Source: Lunularia cruciata (taxonomy: Eukaryota > Streptophyta > Marchantiopsida > Lunulariales > Lunulariaceae). Taken from it: a stretch of DNA of 64,000 bases. Where the stretch lies: contig OX419760.1 of the NCBI GenBank assembly GCA_948567375.1, positions 21,824,001-21,888,000 of the forward strand. The letters run 5' to 3'. Positions within the stretch are counted from its first letter, which is position 1, and each line of letters begins with the position of its first letter. The notes under the pieces were generated by a model that saw nothing but the letters and a program-made list of their open reading frames with translations, was not told the DNA's origin and ran no database searches. Below, one piece after another: positions 10,882 to 21,715 of the stretch. The translations under genes and the position numbers were made by a program.

Positions 10882-12984
10882 CTACTTGGCTCCTTTTTGA
10901 GTCTTTGACCTTTCCAGAGCTTTCGATCTGTCCATTGCAATGGAGACACTTCGGAAGAAGCAAGTGAAATCCCTGTCCTGAGCGCTCTGCGTTTGGCAAA
11001 TCGGTGTGTCTGGGAACAATTCAGGATCCCGTTCTGGTACCATCCAGTGACCGTTCTCATCCCGAATCAGGCCTTTGTTCTCCTCCTGCCACCACTGGGG
11101 AGGGATGAAGAACTCTGGTTTGAGATAATCTGCGCTCTTGTTTACCAAGGCAACGTCTCTGATGCATCTTTTGAAGGGCTGAGTAAGGCTATGGTAACCA
11201 TCGACCAGGTGGAGGTATCCTTCAAGATTATGGGTCCATGAGGGGTTCTTCGTCTCTCTCAGGTAAGGAGACTTGAAGTTGTCGACCAGAAGCTCCACTC
11301 CTACATGTTGGTACGAAGGTATAATCCTCGCTATCCCGTGAAGAAGCTCCATCGGCTTTGCTAGAAGGTCCACCCCTGGAACCTCCGGCACTAGGTCGTG
11401 CTCATTCACAACGCGAAGCACTGGAATCCCAAGCTTCTTCATTCTCTTGGCGAACGCAGTGTTACCAACCCTTGGGCCTCCAAAGGAGTACACGGTGACA
11501 GGAATTCGACCATGAGGAAACTTTGATCGGTGGGGGCGTTCAGGGTATTCATCTCTTGTAGGGTGGCTGACGGTGGAGGTTACCTGTACAGGAGTGGTTA
11601 AAGCGCCATCATCCTCGTCTGTCCGCAGCCGATTAATGTATTCCCTAACTCGATCTTTCGCCAGGCTTGAAAGATCCTTTATATCATCATCCACATCGAG
11701 TAAGTCCTTGACGTACTCGACCACCGTGTCTCGTAGGCCTTTGGACTCTTTGTATTTAGTGCTCTCATTGTTCGCCTTCCACAAGTCCGCCTCCTTCGCT
11801 TGGTACGTTTTAGAGTTCGATGTCTGCGAGTCCCATTCCCCATACCAATGGGTGGGAATCCCCGGGCTGTTGTGAGTCATATTCATTCCCGATTCAGCAA
11901 TATCATAAGCACATAGGGTAGCCAAAGCGCTTCCCAAGCTGTGGCCTGTGATTGTGATGCTGAGCTGCTCATGTTGGTACTTATTCACGAGGTCCCTTAC
12001 TGCCTTAAGTACTTGCTGTCTTGCGCTCGTTTTATTGTACCGGGAGCGTTCGTTGGAGGATTTATACACGCTCAGAAACCCGCTCTCCACCATGACGTGT
12101 TCTGTTTCACTCTCATGCCGGGGATCAAATCCTGTTGGGATCATGTAGTCCTGGAGGTCGGAGATCCACTCGAAGGTTGTCATGGTGCCCCTCCATGCAA
12201 TCACGATGTCCCTGCGCCCGAGCCTCGCAATCTCTTCTGGCGATGTGCACACAGCTACATAGCCCATCCAGTTTGAGTCTTTACTCCATGCATCATCATC
12301 AGCAGATCTGATGAAGACATTCGGTAAAGGGAGCTCAGTTGTAGAGTAGAGAAATTCTGTAATCTCATAGCCTCGATTTTCCAGCCCAACTCTCTCCAGG
12401 AGTTGGGCCTTGCTAAATTTGGAGCTACCGCAGTACTTGGATTCGCGGTCCTTGTCGAAAGCGTCATAAGTGGCCTGAGCAAATTCACCGTATCTCACTA
12501 TTTCATGCCGCAAAACAAGATCCAGAGGTTCCAGCAGCCCGTCCCAGTCGTTAACACCCTGAATTTCTTGCCATCTTTCGCCAACAGGGAAATCGACATA
12601 AGGATGTTGTTTGGCCCTATTAGGTTCGTATCGGGGCGTGTGAATTTGGTAGACTTCGCTGAGCCTTTTAGCTAGCTCACGCAACAGGGGACTTTGCAGC
12701 TGAGAAAGCTCCTCTATCCGCTTGGAGACGACCTTTTCCGATTCCGCTGACAATGGTGGCGCTGCTCCACTACCATACGAAGACGAGTACTTTTCGACTT
12801 GCAGTGGTGCTAAGTTTTGAGAAAAACTCTGTCGTCCATGGCTGGAACCTGAGAGCGAACCGCCAGATATCGCCCAATCTGTAGTTACGTTCCCAACACG
12901 AGGCGGTGAAGGAGCTGTGCGCGGAACTGCTTCCTTCCTATCACCTGTGTAAGGAGCTGCTTCCTTCTTATCAATGTCCTTCAT
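10882..12984 (-). CDS. Class 3 lipase / DAD1-like phospholipase A1 family protein
   Basis: A single uninterrupted 700-residue frame. Residues about 125-600 form an alpha/beta-hydrolase lipase: an N-terminal WDGLLEPLD...YGEFAQATYD block, the oxyanion region IVIAWRGT (260-267), FEWISDL lid segment (271-277), nucleophile elbow GHSLG with Ser349, VTVYSFGGPRVGN (497-508), Asp530 in NEHDLVPEVPG, and His585 in HNLEGYLHLVDGYH. The family hydrolyses acyl chains of glycero- or galactolipids, and the plant DAD1-like branch is often plastidial. The first 80 residues are Ser/Pro-rich and charged, and I cannot establish a transit peptide. The elbow-to-FGGPRVGN distance is about 150 residues, far more than usual, because of a charged insertion (about 385-490). 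The start is the first Met of the open frame. This is the best-preserved gene in the window, and phospholipase specificity is inferred. Confidence 0.93.
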   Translation of the reverse strand: MKDIDKKEAAPYTGDRKEAVPRTAPSPPRVGNVTTDWAISGGSLSGSSHGRQSFSQNLAPLQVEKYSSSYGSGAAPPLSAESEKVVSKRIEELSQLQSPLLRELAKRLSEVYQIHTPRYEPNRAKQHPYVDFPVGERWQEIQGVNDWDGLLEPLDLVLRHEIVRYGEFAQATYDAFDKDRESKYCGSSKFSKAQLLERVGLENRGYEITEFLYSTTELPLPNVFIRSADDDAWSKDSNWMGYVAVCTSPEEIARLGRRDIVIAWRGTMTTFEWISDLQDYMIPTGFDPRHESETEHVMVESGFLSVYKSSNERSRYNKTSARQQVLKAVRDLVNKYQHEQLSITITGHSLGSALATLCAYDIAESGMNMTHNSPGIPTHWYGEWDSQTSNSKTYQAKEADLWKANNESTKYKESKGLRDTVVEYVKDLLDVDDDIKDLSSLAKDRVREYINRLRTDEDDGALTTPVQVTSTVSHPTRDEYPERPHRSKFPHGRIPVTVYSFGGPRVGNTAFAKRMKKLGIPVLRVVNEHDLVPEVPGVDLLAKPMELLHGIARIIPSYQHVGVELLVDNFKSPYLRETKNPSWTHNLEGYLHLVDGYHSLTQPFKRCIRDVALVNKSADYLKPEFFIPPQWWQEENKGLIRDENGHWMVPERDPELFPDTPICQTQSAQDRDFTCFFRSVSIAMDRSKALERSKTQKGAK

Positions 12985-13991
12985 TGCCAGAAATTTTTAT
13001 TTCAGATGCTCCTGCTGTCCTGCTTGACCTCGTGTGATTCCTGAGCGTTGAAAACAATCTCTAACGGACCTGAAAATAATGCCGCAAATTCTCCGTGTGT
13101 ACGCAACTAAGACCTGATGATAACCAAGTGCGAGAATGAAGATCGATCAGTCGATTGAGTGCAGGAGAGGAAGCCTGGGGAGGAAGAAAAACTACAAGAT
13201 AAGATCCATGAATCTGGAATCCCCACACAATATATAGCATACCGTAATCGATTTCTTGGGATTGACCAACGAAGCTGATATGTCAAGTCACTTCAAGCTG
13301 ACCCACTACCCTCTCGCTGACTCTATGGGCTTTAGTACAACAAACAAGCAACGGGTCAACAGCTCGAGAAAGTCGGTTTAGCTGGGGCAGCTTTTACTGA
13401 ATCAACTCCACGAGGTTCAAGATCTAGGAGACATAGGTACAGCTCGTCATTATCTTTCGGCACGAGGAACTGTACTGTACCCGTAGGGGTTCTGTCGAAT
13501 TAGTACTGCAGTTCAAATGTCAACAAACGAACCCTAGATGAATAAAAGCTCAACGCAACAACTACAAAAATTAGAGAATTTAGATGACATGGATATGCAT
13601 TCTGGTTCAGGTTCGGTACATCCTGAGGCCTTTAACATTCTAAGTCGGTAGCTTGAGGGTACTGACACTTTTACATTTATATTGGAGACATGATCGTTTG
13701 TAATATAATTTGAACAAAAGGGAAACGTTTTCTTTAGCGGAGTACATACAGATGGTTTCTCTCAACAACATTTCTTTGGAGTTTCGTAGACGCTATGTTC
13801 CACATTGAACATAGTACGACAAGTCAAAGTCGATCCTTTCTCGACTGCCCTTCCGTAATTGTAAGATTCAAACCGGTCACCGATTTCACGAAACCGATCA
13901 AACTGTAGAGCTGAACACGTACAAAAGGAAAATAAACTTTTAACTATGGGTAGAACTTGTCGTTACTCAAAACGACTAGTTATTGGACAAC
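12985..13991. other. Upstream region of the lipase, no other gene seen
   Basis: It contains the probable lipase 5' UTR and promoter. No long frame or repeat is recognised between 13250 and 13990. Confidence 0.5.
13227..13240 (-). promoter_or_regulatory. Possible TATA box upstream of the lipase gene
   Basis: ATGCTATATATTG on the minus strand, about 245 bp upstream of the lipase ATG, is a TATA-like motif and would leave a leader of roughly 200 bp. The evidence is the motif and its position only. Confidence 0.4.
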
Positions 13992-14075
13992 TATTCCGGC
14001 TTAGCCTCATTTTAGCTCCTATGTCTTTTCCTTGCAGCTTCCAACCCCTTGTTATCCTAAGCGGTCGCCTTTTCT
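13992..14075 (+). repeat. Short dispersed repeat copy with probable target duplication
   Basis: Family features are CGGCTTAGCCTC at the left, CTCCTATGTCTTTTCCTTG in the middle and AAGCGGTCGCCTTTT at the right. It is flanked by ATTGGACAAC (13982-13991) and ATTAGGACAAC (14077-14087), a near-perfect 10-11 bp duplication that supports a transposed unit. Confidence 0.7.
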
Positions 14076-14140
14076 CATTAGGACAACACTTTGTTTGCAC
14101 TTGTACGCGATCGCCTTTTCTCATTAGGACAGCACTTGTA
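14059..14140 (+). repeat. Partial tandem duplication of the dispersed-repeat end
   Basis: The right end of the short repeat and its flank (AAGCGGTCGCCTTTTCTCAT, 14059-14094) is repeated at 14105-14140 with the changes GGTCG to GATCG and CAACAC to CAGCAC. This is a local duplication made after insertion. Confidence 0.7.
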
Positions 14141-14924
14141 GCCAGAAGATACAAACAGCGGTTGACGTTGGCACTACGACACACTTTGAACGGAAACAAG
14201 GAAAGATGACTCCTGATGCTAGCAGACATAAGAAGATGGACGAATTCACTAATGAATCCGCCGCCACCTCATGTGTAGAGACACATGCTTCCGCCACACT
14301 GTTATTTTATTTACAACTGTACTTGGTTCATCAACTCTGAGGGCTCGAAAGTGCTGCTAAGGTTCAGGAACGGGCCAAATAGTAAACATCGAAGGAAAAA
14401 CAACCGTGAGGTCGATCTTCGAAGAAGAGAGGTAAGTACAAGTTTCTATACAATTTTGAGAAGTGCATCAAGCTAGAATGATTCTGTTTCAGCAACAGAT
14501 GCAAATGCACCGAGTCTGCGCATAGCCTTCCTGACGAATGCACACCCATTAAGCTTTTCAACACCGTGGTTCAGAACATCTGAGTTCAAAGGTCGCGGAC
14601 GTCATACTTATTTGATCTGTATTGAGTTGTCGTCAATGTCAGCATCGATATCTCATGCGATATTTTCGAAAGGAGATATGGTAGGTGAAGGATATCCAAC
14701 AGAATTGCACGGTTCAGGGCACACAGGACACAACAGATCCCAAAGAATATATAGGTAGAGTACCCGAAAAGAAAGGAGTACAAGACACGTACAAGTGCGA
14801 ACGAGAAAAGGAACACAGGATCCAACCGTCCCAAGCGGGAACAAAACGGAAAAGTCATATAATGTAATCATGGGAGTATTTCAGTTCTAAATTTACAGAT
14901 TTCTAGATCTATAAAGTTCTGTTA
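14141..14924. other. Unassigned intergenic DNA
   Basis: Only short frames occur on both strands, with no recognisable domain. Confidence 0.5.
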
Positions 14925-15202
14925 TGCAAGTTGGTTTAGCTTTAGCTCTCTTAATGAATGTCATTAGCGGGATCAAAAATTATTTTATGAATACCAGGGC
15001 GAGACCCTACCCGTGAAAATTGTACGGAGATTTGAAATCATGACCTGTAGAGTTAAGGGGGAGTGTGAGTTTTCTGTAACTATCTATAAATATTAATTTC
15101 ACATTTTTGCACAATTTTGAATTTAAACTAGTGGCCTGATTTGAATTTAGTTCACACTAATGACATTCATTATGAAGAGAACTAAAGCTAATCCAACTTG
15201 CA
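14925..15202. repeat. Foldback (MITE-like) element with about 45-bp terminal inverted repeats
   Basis: The left arm 14925-14967 (TGCAAGTTGGTTTAGCTTTA ... GAATGTCATTAG) is the reverse complement of the right arm 15157-15202, with two substitutions and a 3-base gap. The 190 bp between them are AT-rich and non-coding. This is the architecture of a non-autonomous DNA transposon or other foldback. I do not see a definite target duplication. Confidence 0.75.
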
Positions 15203-15689
15203 AACTTAACATCACCACCACACTTGCTCTCATTCACAACATGTATCATTTCTCGTGTTCCCTTGCGAACTCCCCTTGCTCTTTTCTCTTCTTCTCGACA
15301 GACCATAGACCGTGTATTCCCTTGTGAGCTCCCCCGTCTTAGTGTTCCTTGCGAGTTCTCCTTGCTCTTTGCTCCTCTTCTCAATCTACCCTTGATCGAC
15401 CTTGTGAGTGCAATGTGAATGAAAATTTGGCAATAGAATCCAAGCTCCCTCTTACCCTTGCTCTTTCTCCTCTTCTCAATTCTGCAATGTGTGAGTGAAA
15501 GTGCAATTTTAGACAGTGGAATCCCAGCTCCCTTACTCCTTACTCTCAGCTCTAGAATACCTTGCAATTTGTGACTTGTATACGTTTAATCAAAAAGCAT
15601 TATAGTTGTATCCAAGCCATCGGGGGTAACTCGCACAAGCACTTGCATTATGCTCCAGTAGATTGCAAAATGCAAAATTAATCCAGTTG
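15203..15689. other. CT-rich low-complexity stretch before the Harbinger relic
   Basis: Pyrimidine-rich sequence with repeated CTTGCTCTTT and CTCCTCTTCTCAAT words. The 136-residue minus-strand frame across it is low-complexity and I do not regard it as a gene. It may be the leader of the transposase gene that follows. Confidence 0.5.
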
Positions 15690-17560
15690 ACGTTGCAGGT
15701 GGAAATGGAGAATGACCATCTTGAGGAGAGGCTTGAATGGAATGAAGGGAGATCAAATGATGAAGAAGATTATATTGCAGTACTCATCAAAAGGTGGAAT
15801 TATACCTTGGAATCCCATTATATGCAAGATAGAGTGTAGTGTACACAAAGCAATGAGTTTTGTATTGAATATTTTTGAGGATTGGATGCTTAAGCGTTTA
15901 GACAACGTACTAGAATGGATTTATTATCATTCCAAGCTTTATTAAATGTTGTACAAAACCATAGAGTATTTAGAAATGCATCTAGAAGAACACAAACTCA
16001 TGTGTGGATGCAAGTTGCCCTTGCTCTTGATAGGTTCGGACATCATGGCAATGGGGCAAGTGTGGCAAGTGGATTAAATTTATGGGGAATTAGTGCCGGT
16101 TCTACTAAGTTCTTTACAAAATGAGTAATGAATGTAATTATTTCTCTAGTGGGCAAGGAGGTAAAATGCAGGATATGGAAAAGAGTTCAATAATTTCTAT
16201 AATTTTTGCACAAAATGGATCCCTTGGGTGCATGGGTTTAGTGGATGGGACTTTATTCATATTGTTGCAACAACCCAAAGTGGATAGGGAGATACCCTTT
16301 TATAGTAAGTGTAATACTCCGAGGACACGAGAAGAGAGAGAAAACACAGATTGCTCACTCAAACATTAGATGCCCCAAAGGAGCATCTTCTCTTTATTAT
16401 ATAGACAAAGAGGATCTCCTCCAAGGAAGCTCCACCATAGGATTAGGGACACAAATAGGTGACATGTCAGCAAGCTCCACACTTGGATGACTTACTTGGA
16501 TGGGTGACATGTCTGGTCTAGGTCCTATCTGGTTGGTCAAACAAGCTTTGACCGGGGGAATCTTTTAGGGAATCTTCTTGTAGGAATCTCAGAATCACGT
16601 GAGTAAGGTACCGTTGGAAAGCTCTTGACGAGACAAAGCAAGGGGGAGGGAAGGCCGCCTATCCTTTGTTGAGAAGGGGGGGGCGTCCGCACATTTTTTA
16701 GGCCTAATTCATCCGTTTAGGCCTCCGAAATTGCCTTCAAAGATTTCAGGCATATTTCGGTTCCTACTCTATTAGTAGAAGTCCCCTTTTGGTGATACCT
16801 TTTTCTGATCTGTTTAGTCCATCATGTGTAACATTTTTCCAGATGTTACCAAACCAATTCTCACCTTTAAATCATATATCTAGCTATTGGTTCTAAGGTT
16901 CTCAAGTCTATTTTGGTTTCTGCCCTATTAGTAGAAGTACTCTTTTGGTGATACTTATATCTTATCTGTTTTGACCATCATGTATAACATCATTCTAGAT
17001 GTTACCAAACCGAATTTCACACCTAGATCATATGGCTAGCTCTTGGTATTACAGGAAGGGATTTTACTCTATCAATGGTCAAGTATTATTTGATGATAAG
17101 AGATGAATTATTCATTTTGCAGAGGTAAGAATTAGTTTTTTTTGTTCAATGTTGTTGATAACCATAAAATGATAATATTTATGTATGTAAGGTGTAAATA
17201 AGTAACCATACAAATTGTAACTTTGTGAATTGGCAATGCAAGTATGTCGGGTTCTTGCTATGACATAGCATGTATTAAAAGATCACTTATATGGATTGAT
17301 TTGAATACAAGGGGAGAGTGTAGCTTGTTTGAAAACAATCATTTTATATTAGGGGATTCAAGTTATATTCATATTGCACATTTGGTTCCTTCCTTCAAAG
17401 AAGCTTGTAGACACCCAATAAGGCTAATTATAATAAGTATCTTGCACACACTAGAGTAACAAATGAGCATTGTATTGGAATTTTGAAAGCTAGATGGTAT
17501 TCGCTCAAAGAAATAAAAGTACAACTAAATGATCCAAGAAAAAATGTAGATATATTAAAA
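15690..17560 (+). pseudogene. PIF/Harbinger transposase, decayed and split by a solo LTR
   Basis: Pieces in order are an acidic N-terminus (about 15700-15830), a helix-turn-helix-like region NHRVFRNASRRTQTHVWMQV (about 15957-16016) leading to GNGASVASGLNLWGISAGS, and then the DDE core. The first Asp is in GLVDGTLF (16235-16258). The sequence GFYSINGQVLFDDKR resumes right after the inserted LTR, followed by GSCYD, ILGDSSY with the second Asp (17346-17366), and NEHCIGILKARW with the catalytic Glu (17462-17497). An intron-like GTAAG...AG segment lies at about 17126-17241. This transposase family cuts and pastes DNA elements with 3-bp target duplications. Stops and frameshifts show that it is dead. 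I did not find its terminal inverted repeats. Confidence 0.8.
16310..17053 (-). repeat. Solo LTR (long chromovirus class) inserted in the Harbinger transposase
   Basis: This complete 744-bp LTR with TGTAATAC/GTATTACA ends has no internal retrotransposon sequence on either side. The flanks GTAAG (16305-16309) and GGAAG (17054-17058) look like a 5-bp target duplication with one mutation. Removing the LTR and one copy rejoins the transposase frame (FYSK-GFYSINGQ). It arose by recombination between the LTRs of a full element. Confidence 0.9.
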
Positions 17561-18099
17561 TGGGTAACAATGTGTATTATTCTTCATAAATTTTTAATTA
17601 ATAGGTTGATAATTGGATAAAGGAGAACTTTGATGATTTGGATTAAGGTATAGGAACCAAAGAGCAAGGTGTGGACCAAGTAGCCTTTGAGTACCATGGA
17701 GAGGGCCGAGAAGAAATAAGAAATTATGTAATGCAAAATTTTTTGGCTCATATGAGGTCCCACACAATGTATTATTTATATGATTTCCATATCCATGGGA
17801 TATTTGCATGGCTTTTGAGTATGTTTTGATTCAAACAAACTCTTCTATTTGTGTTTATATACTTTGAGTGGATTTCTACATACTCTTCTATTTATGTGCT
17901 TTGAGTGAGTTTGATTCACTTGGAATACTCTATCTGTTGAATGAAATATTGCAGTTGTGCTTGGTTAAATAGTGAAATAATTGTATTAAATTGGCATGGT
18001 GACCTAGTGTCATTGCATGGTATGCAAGAGTTTGCATGGTATCCTTGGGTTTTGTGTGGTTGCATGGGATGCATGGGCATTTTCAAAGGTAAACCTATG
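17561..18099. other. Downstream flank of the Harbinger relic, no gene seen
   Basis: AT-rich. It contains repeated TACTTTGAGTG / GCTTTGAGTG words near 17860-17910, and GCATGGT words from 17990. It may contain the transposon's 3' end. Confidence 0.45.
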
Positions 18100-18300
18100 T
18101 GGTCATGCATTTGCAAAGGTGGTGCTCAAGTATTTGGGAAGAGAAGGTGAGTATTTTGGGTTGTGTGGTCACTTGGGTGAGCATTTGAAGGTTGTGCTTG
18201 AGTATCTCAGGAGCAGAATGTGAGTATTTTGGGTGGTGCAATAGTGAAGGTTGTGCATGAGTATTGTGAGAGGAGAAGGTGAGTATTTTGGGCAGACTTT
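18100..18300. repeat. Degenerate tandem repeat of about 65-75 bp
   Basis: Three imperfect copies of a GT-rich unit with GGTGAGTATTTTGGG at its core occur in a row (cores at about 18146, 18220 and 18280), each preceded by a form of GAAGGTTGTGC(T/A)TGAGTAT. Frames on both strands read through it, which is a by-product of the repeat. Confidence 0.6.
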
Positions 18301-18499
18301 TATGTATGCGAGTGCATTTATGAAGGTAAACCGGTGTGGTTGTGTGGGGTGTGCTTGTGCGTGTGCATTTGCAAAGGTAAGCAAGAAGTGAGGAAAGTTG
18401 GGAATCTATGAATTCTAGAGCAACACAAATCAGATGTCTAGAGGAAGAGCATAAATGAATGGTAGGATTGGAAATAGATAGATGTTGTGTAATTGGTGG

Positions 18500-19400
18500 T
18501 TGAAGGGTCACAAAGAGTTTAGTGCACTCATGTACAATGATAGAAAAGAGGAATAGCTAGGTGAGATGAAGGACATTAAGCAATTTTTAGTAGCTATAAG
18601 GAGAGAGTGCAAGAAATTGGGAGAGTAGAGTGTTTCACACAAAAAAGCCTTGGGACATAAAACATCCACCACGGGTGCAAATTGGGAAAGAGAGGAGAGT
18701 AGAATTAAGAGAGTGTAGGTGCAAGAACTAGAGAGAGTGCGGGAGCTAGAGAGAGTATAGGTGCAATAGGAAAGAGAGGAGAGTTTAGTCAAGAGTGCAG
18801 GTGCAAGAATTGAGAAGAGAGGAGAGGACAAAGTTTTAGGACACATTTGCAATGGGACACATTAAACTCAAGACACATTTGTAGAGGGAGAGAGACCTAG
18901 GTGAATCAAGAAAGAGAGAAGAATCTGGAAGAATAGAGGACATAAGAGAAATTTAGGACTAAGCATTCTCCTATGGGACACATTAAACTTGAGCCACTTT
19001 TGTAGCAGGAGAGGGGCTTGTGTAAATCAAGAAAGAGAGGAGAATCAAGGAGAAGCAAGGGCAGCAAAGAATTTTGGGATAGAGCATTCACAAGAGAGAG
19101 TGCAAGTGCAAATTGTGAAAGTGAAGAAGAGAGTGTGAGAGTGTAGTTTCAAGAGAGTGAGAGAGTGTATAGGGAAAAATAGAGAGAAGACTACTAATTT
19201 CAAGATTCCAAAGAGCAATTTTGAGTTTCACATAGACCAAAAGCAAGAGAGATAGTGCAAGATATATTGAAAAAAGATTGCCAATTTTGAGGAGCAATTT
19301 TGAGTTCACATAGAGCAAAAGCAAGAGCAAGATGGACTGAAATTGAAATAGAAGAGCAAGATAAGCGAGATGGCAATTGAAGAGTACCAAAGAGATGTTG
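18500..19400. repeat. Purine-rich low-complexity block
   Basis: Long GAGAGAG/AAGAGAGGAGA-rich stretches on the plus strand. The opposite-strand frames of 114 and 154 residues (Leu/Ser/Tyr-rich) are reflections of the bias. A 63-residue plus frame at 19370-19561 (MAIEEYQRDVEMEHM...) is at its end; I do not recognise it. Confidence 0.6.
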
Positions 19401-19721
19401 AAATGGAACATATGGAGGAGACCTCCAAAAGACCCGGGTTGATTAGTTTTCATATGATTGTTGATAACACACCATACATGAAGTGGTGTTGGTTGAATAA
19501 AAATCAAATCCAAGAAGCCATAGAATCCATTCAAGAAATAAATTTGGTGCATTGGGATTGAAAATCACCTCTGCTAAGTTGATAATATATTTCTGTTTGT
19601 TACAAATATATAGTCAAATTCCAAGTCTAATTGAGATTGTCAAAATTATAAGAAGGCCATGTAGTTGCAAACCCTAACCATGGCGGCCATGCAAACCAAT
19701 GCAAGTTGTGAAAAGAAGGGC

Positions 19722-19865
19722 CAACCATGCAAACCCCATCAACACGGTTGTGCAAACCATTGGCATTGGTTTACATGGCTCATGCAGATGTGATTTGCAT
19801 GGTGTGGTCTGGCTTGCATGGCCTGCATGCTTGGTTTGTGCGGCTTAAGTTGGTTTGCATGGTTG
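19722..19865. repeat. 14-bp perfect inverted repeat in GCATGG/GCAAACC-rich DNA
   Basis: CAACCATGCAAACC (19722-19735) and its exact complement GGTTTGCATGGTTG (19852-19865) bracket 116 bp with further GCATGG and TTGGTTTG words on the opposite sense. It could fold back. Its significance is unknown. Confidence 0.55.
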
Positions 19866-19975
19866 TTGTTCTTGGTTTGCACAAAAGTCAAGCTTTTCAC
19901 ATCTTCATGGTTTTTTGTGTGAGTTTTAATTTTTTGTGTTGTTATTTGATAACATGTTTGTAGGTAGCACTATGC

Positions 19976-20585
19976 ATGGAGTTTGCATGCACTTGGGAGA
20001 AGAACAGTCTTAGAGAGATAGTCCATGGTAGAGATTTTTTTCTCACTATATCTCTTATTTGTAGAGCATTTTGTTTGCCACTATGTAATACTGCAAGGAG
20101 GAAAATAATGCGGCAGAGCATGGTGGAAGATTGGTTTCCAATGAGAGATAGGATAGCTAGGAGATATCTAGGTAGACAATATGCATATCTAGCTCTCAGA
20201 CCAATTTTCTAGCTCTTGTGTTCACTACTTATTTTGACACAACGACCTGGAGTTGTGCATGGGAACATCATTCTCATAGTGAAGAGTAAGATTGCACAAT
20301 CTACTCTAGTGGACTATGATTGGGTTGAGCTTATGTTATTAACTATTGAGGCGGAGCTTGTTGTAGTCCAAAGGTAGCTTGGGCACCTAAATGGTAGATG
20401 CTTTTGTGTGACCCATGTATGTGATAAGTTCTTACCCATTTATTCATGGAGAGTGGAATTCTTGGAGAGGATGAAATTGTATATAGCATTGGAGGTGCAG
20501 AGGAGGAGGTTTATATTCATGAGAGGGCAGACAAGAGAGACCTTCAACATGATGAGCAGCCTTGTGATTGAGATTTTAGCTTAAG
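19976..20585 (+). pseudogene. Coding-like remnant of unknown family
   Basis: A frame starting MEFACTWEKNSLREIVHGRD at 19976 reads to 20212, and after one stop continues to about 20585 with few stops (QRPGVVHGNIILIVKSKIAQ, then CDKFLPIYSWRVEFLERMK, ending EILA). It is helical and charged. I do not recognise a domain. It probably belongs with the coding-like DNA that continues to 22885, as part of an undescribed transposon or captured gene. Confidence 0.4.
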
Positions 20586-20699
20586 TTAAGTGCACCTCCA
20601 ATTATAGGTTAGCTAACCCTATGCACATGTTTGTCAATTTTTGAGATTTAGTTACATTGATTTGTTATTGCAAGCTCTTAGATAACCCTTCCTTGTATT

Positions 20700-21715
20700 C
20701 ATGGTATTGTTTATTGGATTGATATGGTGTGATAAATGGTGTATAGGTGCATCTCATGATATTAGACAGTCCAATCTCCATGAGCACCTTAATGATCAAA
20801 CTCCTCATGATCCTCCTCATGCATCTCAAAGTGTTGATGTACCAAAACCTAGTATCCATGAGCATGATGACCATCTAGATATAATCTAGAGAGAGAGTTG
20901 AGCTACCTCCATTGCCATCACTATTGAGTACACATAGAGAGTAGCACATGTGCACTACAAATGAGAGTGGGTTGGACTCTCATGAGAGGAGACTGGGAAA
21001 GAGAGGAGCATATTAGGCTAAAGGAGTACCTTTTGAGTGAGAGAGAGACTAGGCTAGTTGAGCATGAGAGAATACTTGCATGGAGGGAGGAGTAGTTCCA
21101 ACTTGAGGAGCACATTTTGTTTGAGAGAAAGAGTAGACTAGCAGAGAGGGATATGCATCTATGTATTGAGGAGAGTACTACAAGTGAGCGATTAATAAAG
21201 TTAGTTAGAGTTATTAGGGAGAGAGAATATGATGTCAGAGCTTGAGTGAAGAGACTCATTGAGTTGGATAGACTCATGAGAGATAGCAAGGAGAGAGCGG
21301 AGGGTTCAAGAGATATGGTATATGAGAGAGTTTTCCATTATTATGGAACTATTGGAGAAGACAAAGAGGGAAGTACATGAAGTGAGTGCTTAGCTAGCTA
21401 CTCTTAAGGTAGCATATGAGGATGCTTGCTAGGAGGCTAGAGAGTGATTAGAGGCAAATATGTTACATTAACCTTGGATGTTTTCTTCAAAGGAGGTAGG
21501 GACTCAAACAGATCATGGTGTTGACCCTATGGTGTGGTAGGGGCTTAGAGAGATGCTAGTTTAATTGATATGGGGACTCAAACTCAGAGTAAGGCTTTGT
21601 TTATACATATGGGGACTTAGACCCATAGTCCACTTAGAGATCCTACCATAAAGAGATCCCCCTTACACCACCACCACCACCACCACCACACACACCACCA
21701 CATATTGTAGGTTCT
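20700..21715 (+). pseudogene. Unknown coding-like region with Asp/His- and Glu/Arg-rich segments
   Basis: The 20701-20889 frame contains DHLDII and a His/Pro/Asp-rich stretch. After a stop the sequence is GAGAG-rich and in some frames encodes Glu/Arg-rich coiled-coil-like segments (ERERLR- and EHIR-type) with many stops. The end carries a CAC/ACC microsatellite. No family is recognised. The later half of the same unit resumes after the solo LTR. Confidence 0.35.
21665..21702 (+). repeat. ACC/CAC microsatellite
   Basis: CACCACCACCACCACCAC and similar triplets, about 38 bp, just left of the solo LTR. Confidence 0.9.

Noticed and set aside
11573-12276. Plus-strand frames of about 100-111 residues
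   Set aside because: They are shadows of the lipase gene on the other strand.
15157-15567. 136-residue minus-strand frame with many Lys and Arg
   Set aside because: It crosses the arm of the foldback and a CT-rich tract, so it is a composition artefact.
18095-19552. Long minus-strand frames of 114-154 residues
   Set aside because: They are reflections of GA-rich low-complexity DNA; the composition is extreme and no domain is visible.
19671-19680. AACCCTAACC as a telomere-like repeat
   Set aside because: Only one and a half units, with no array.
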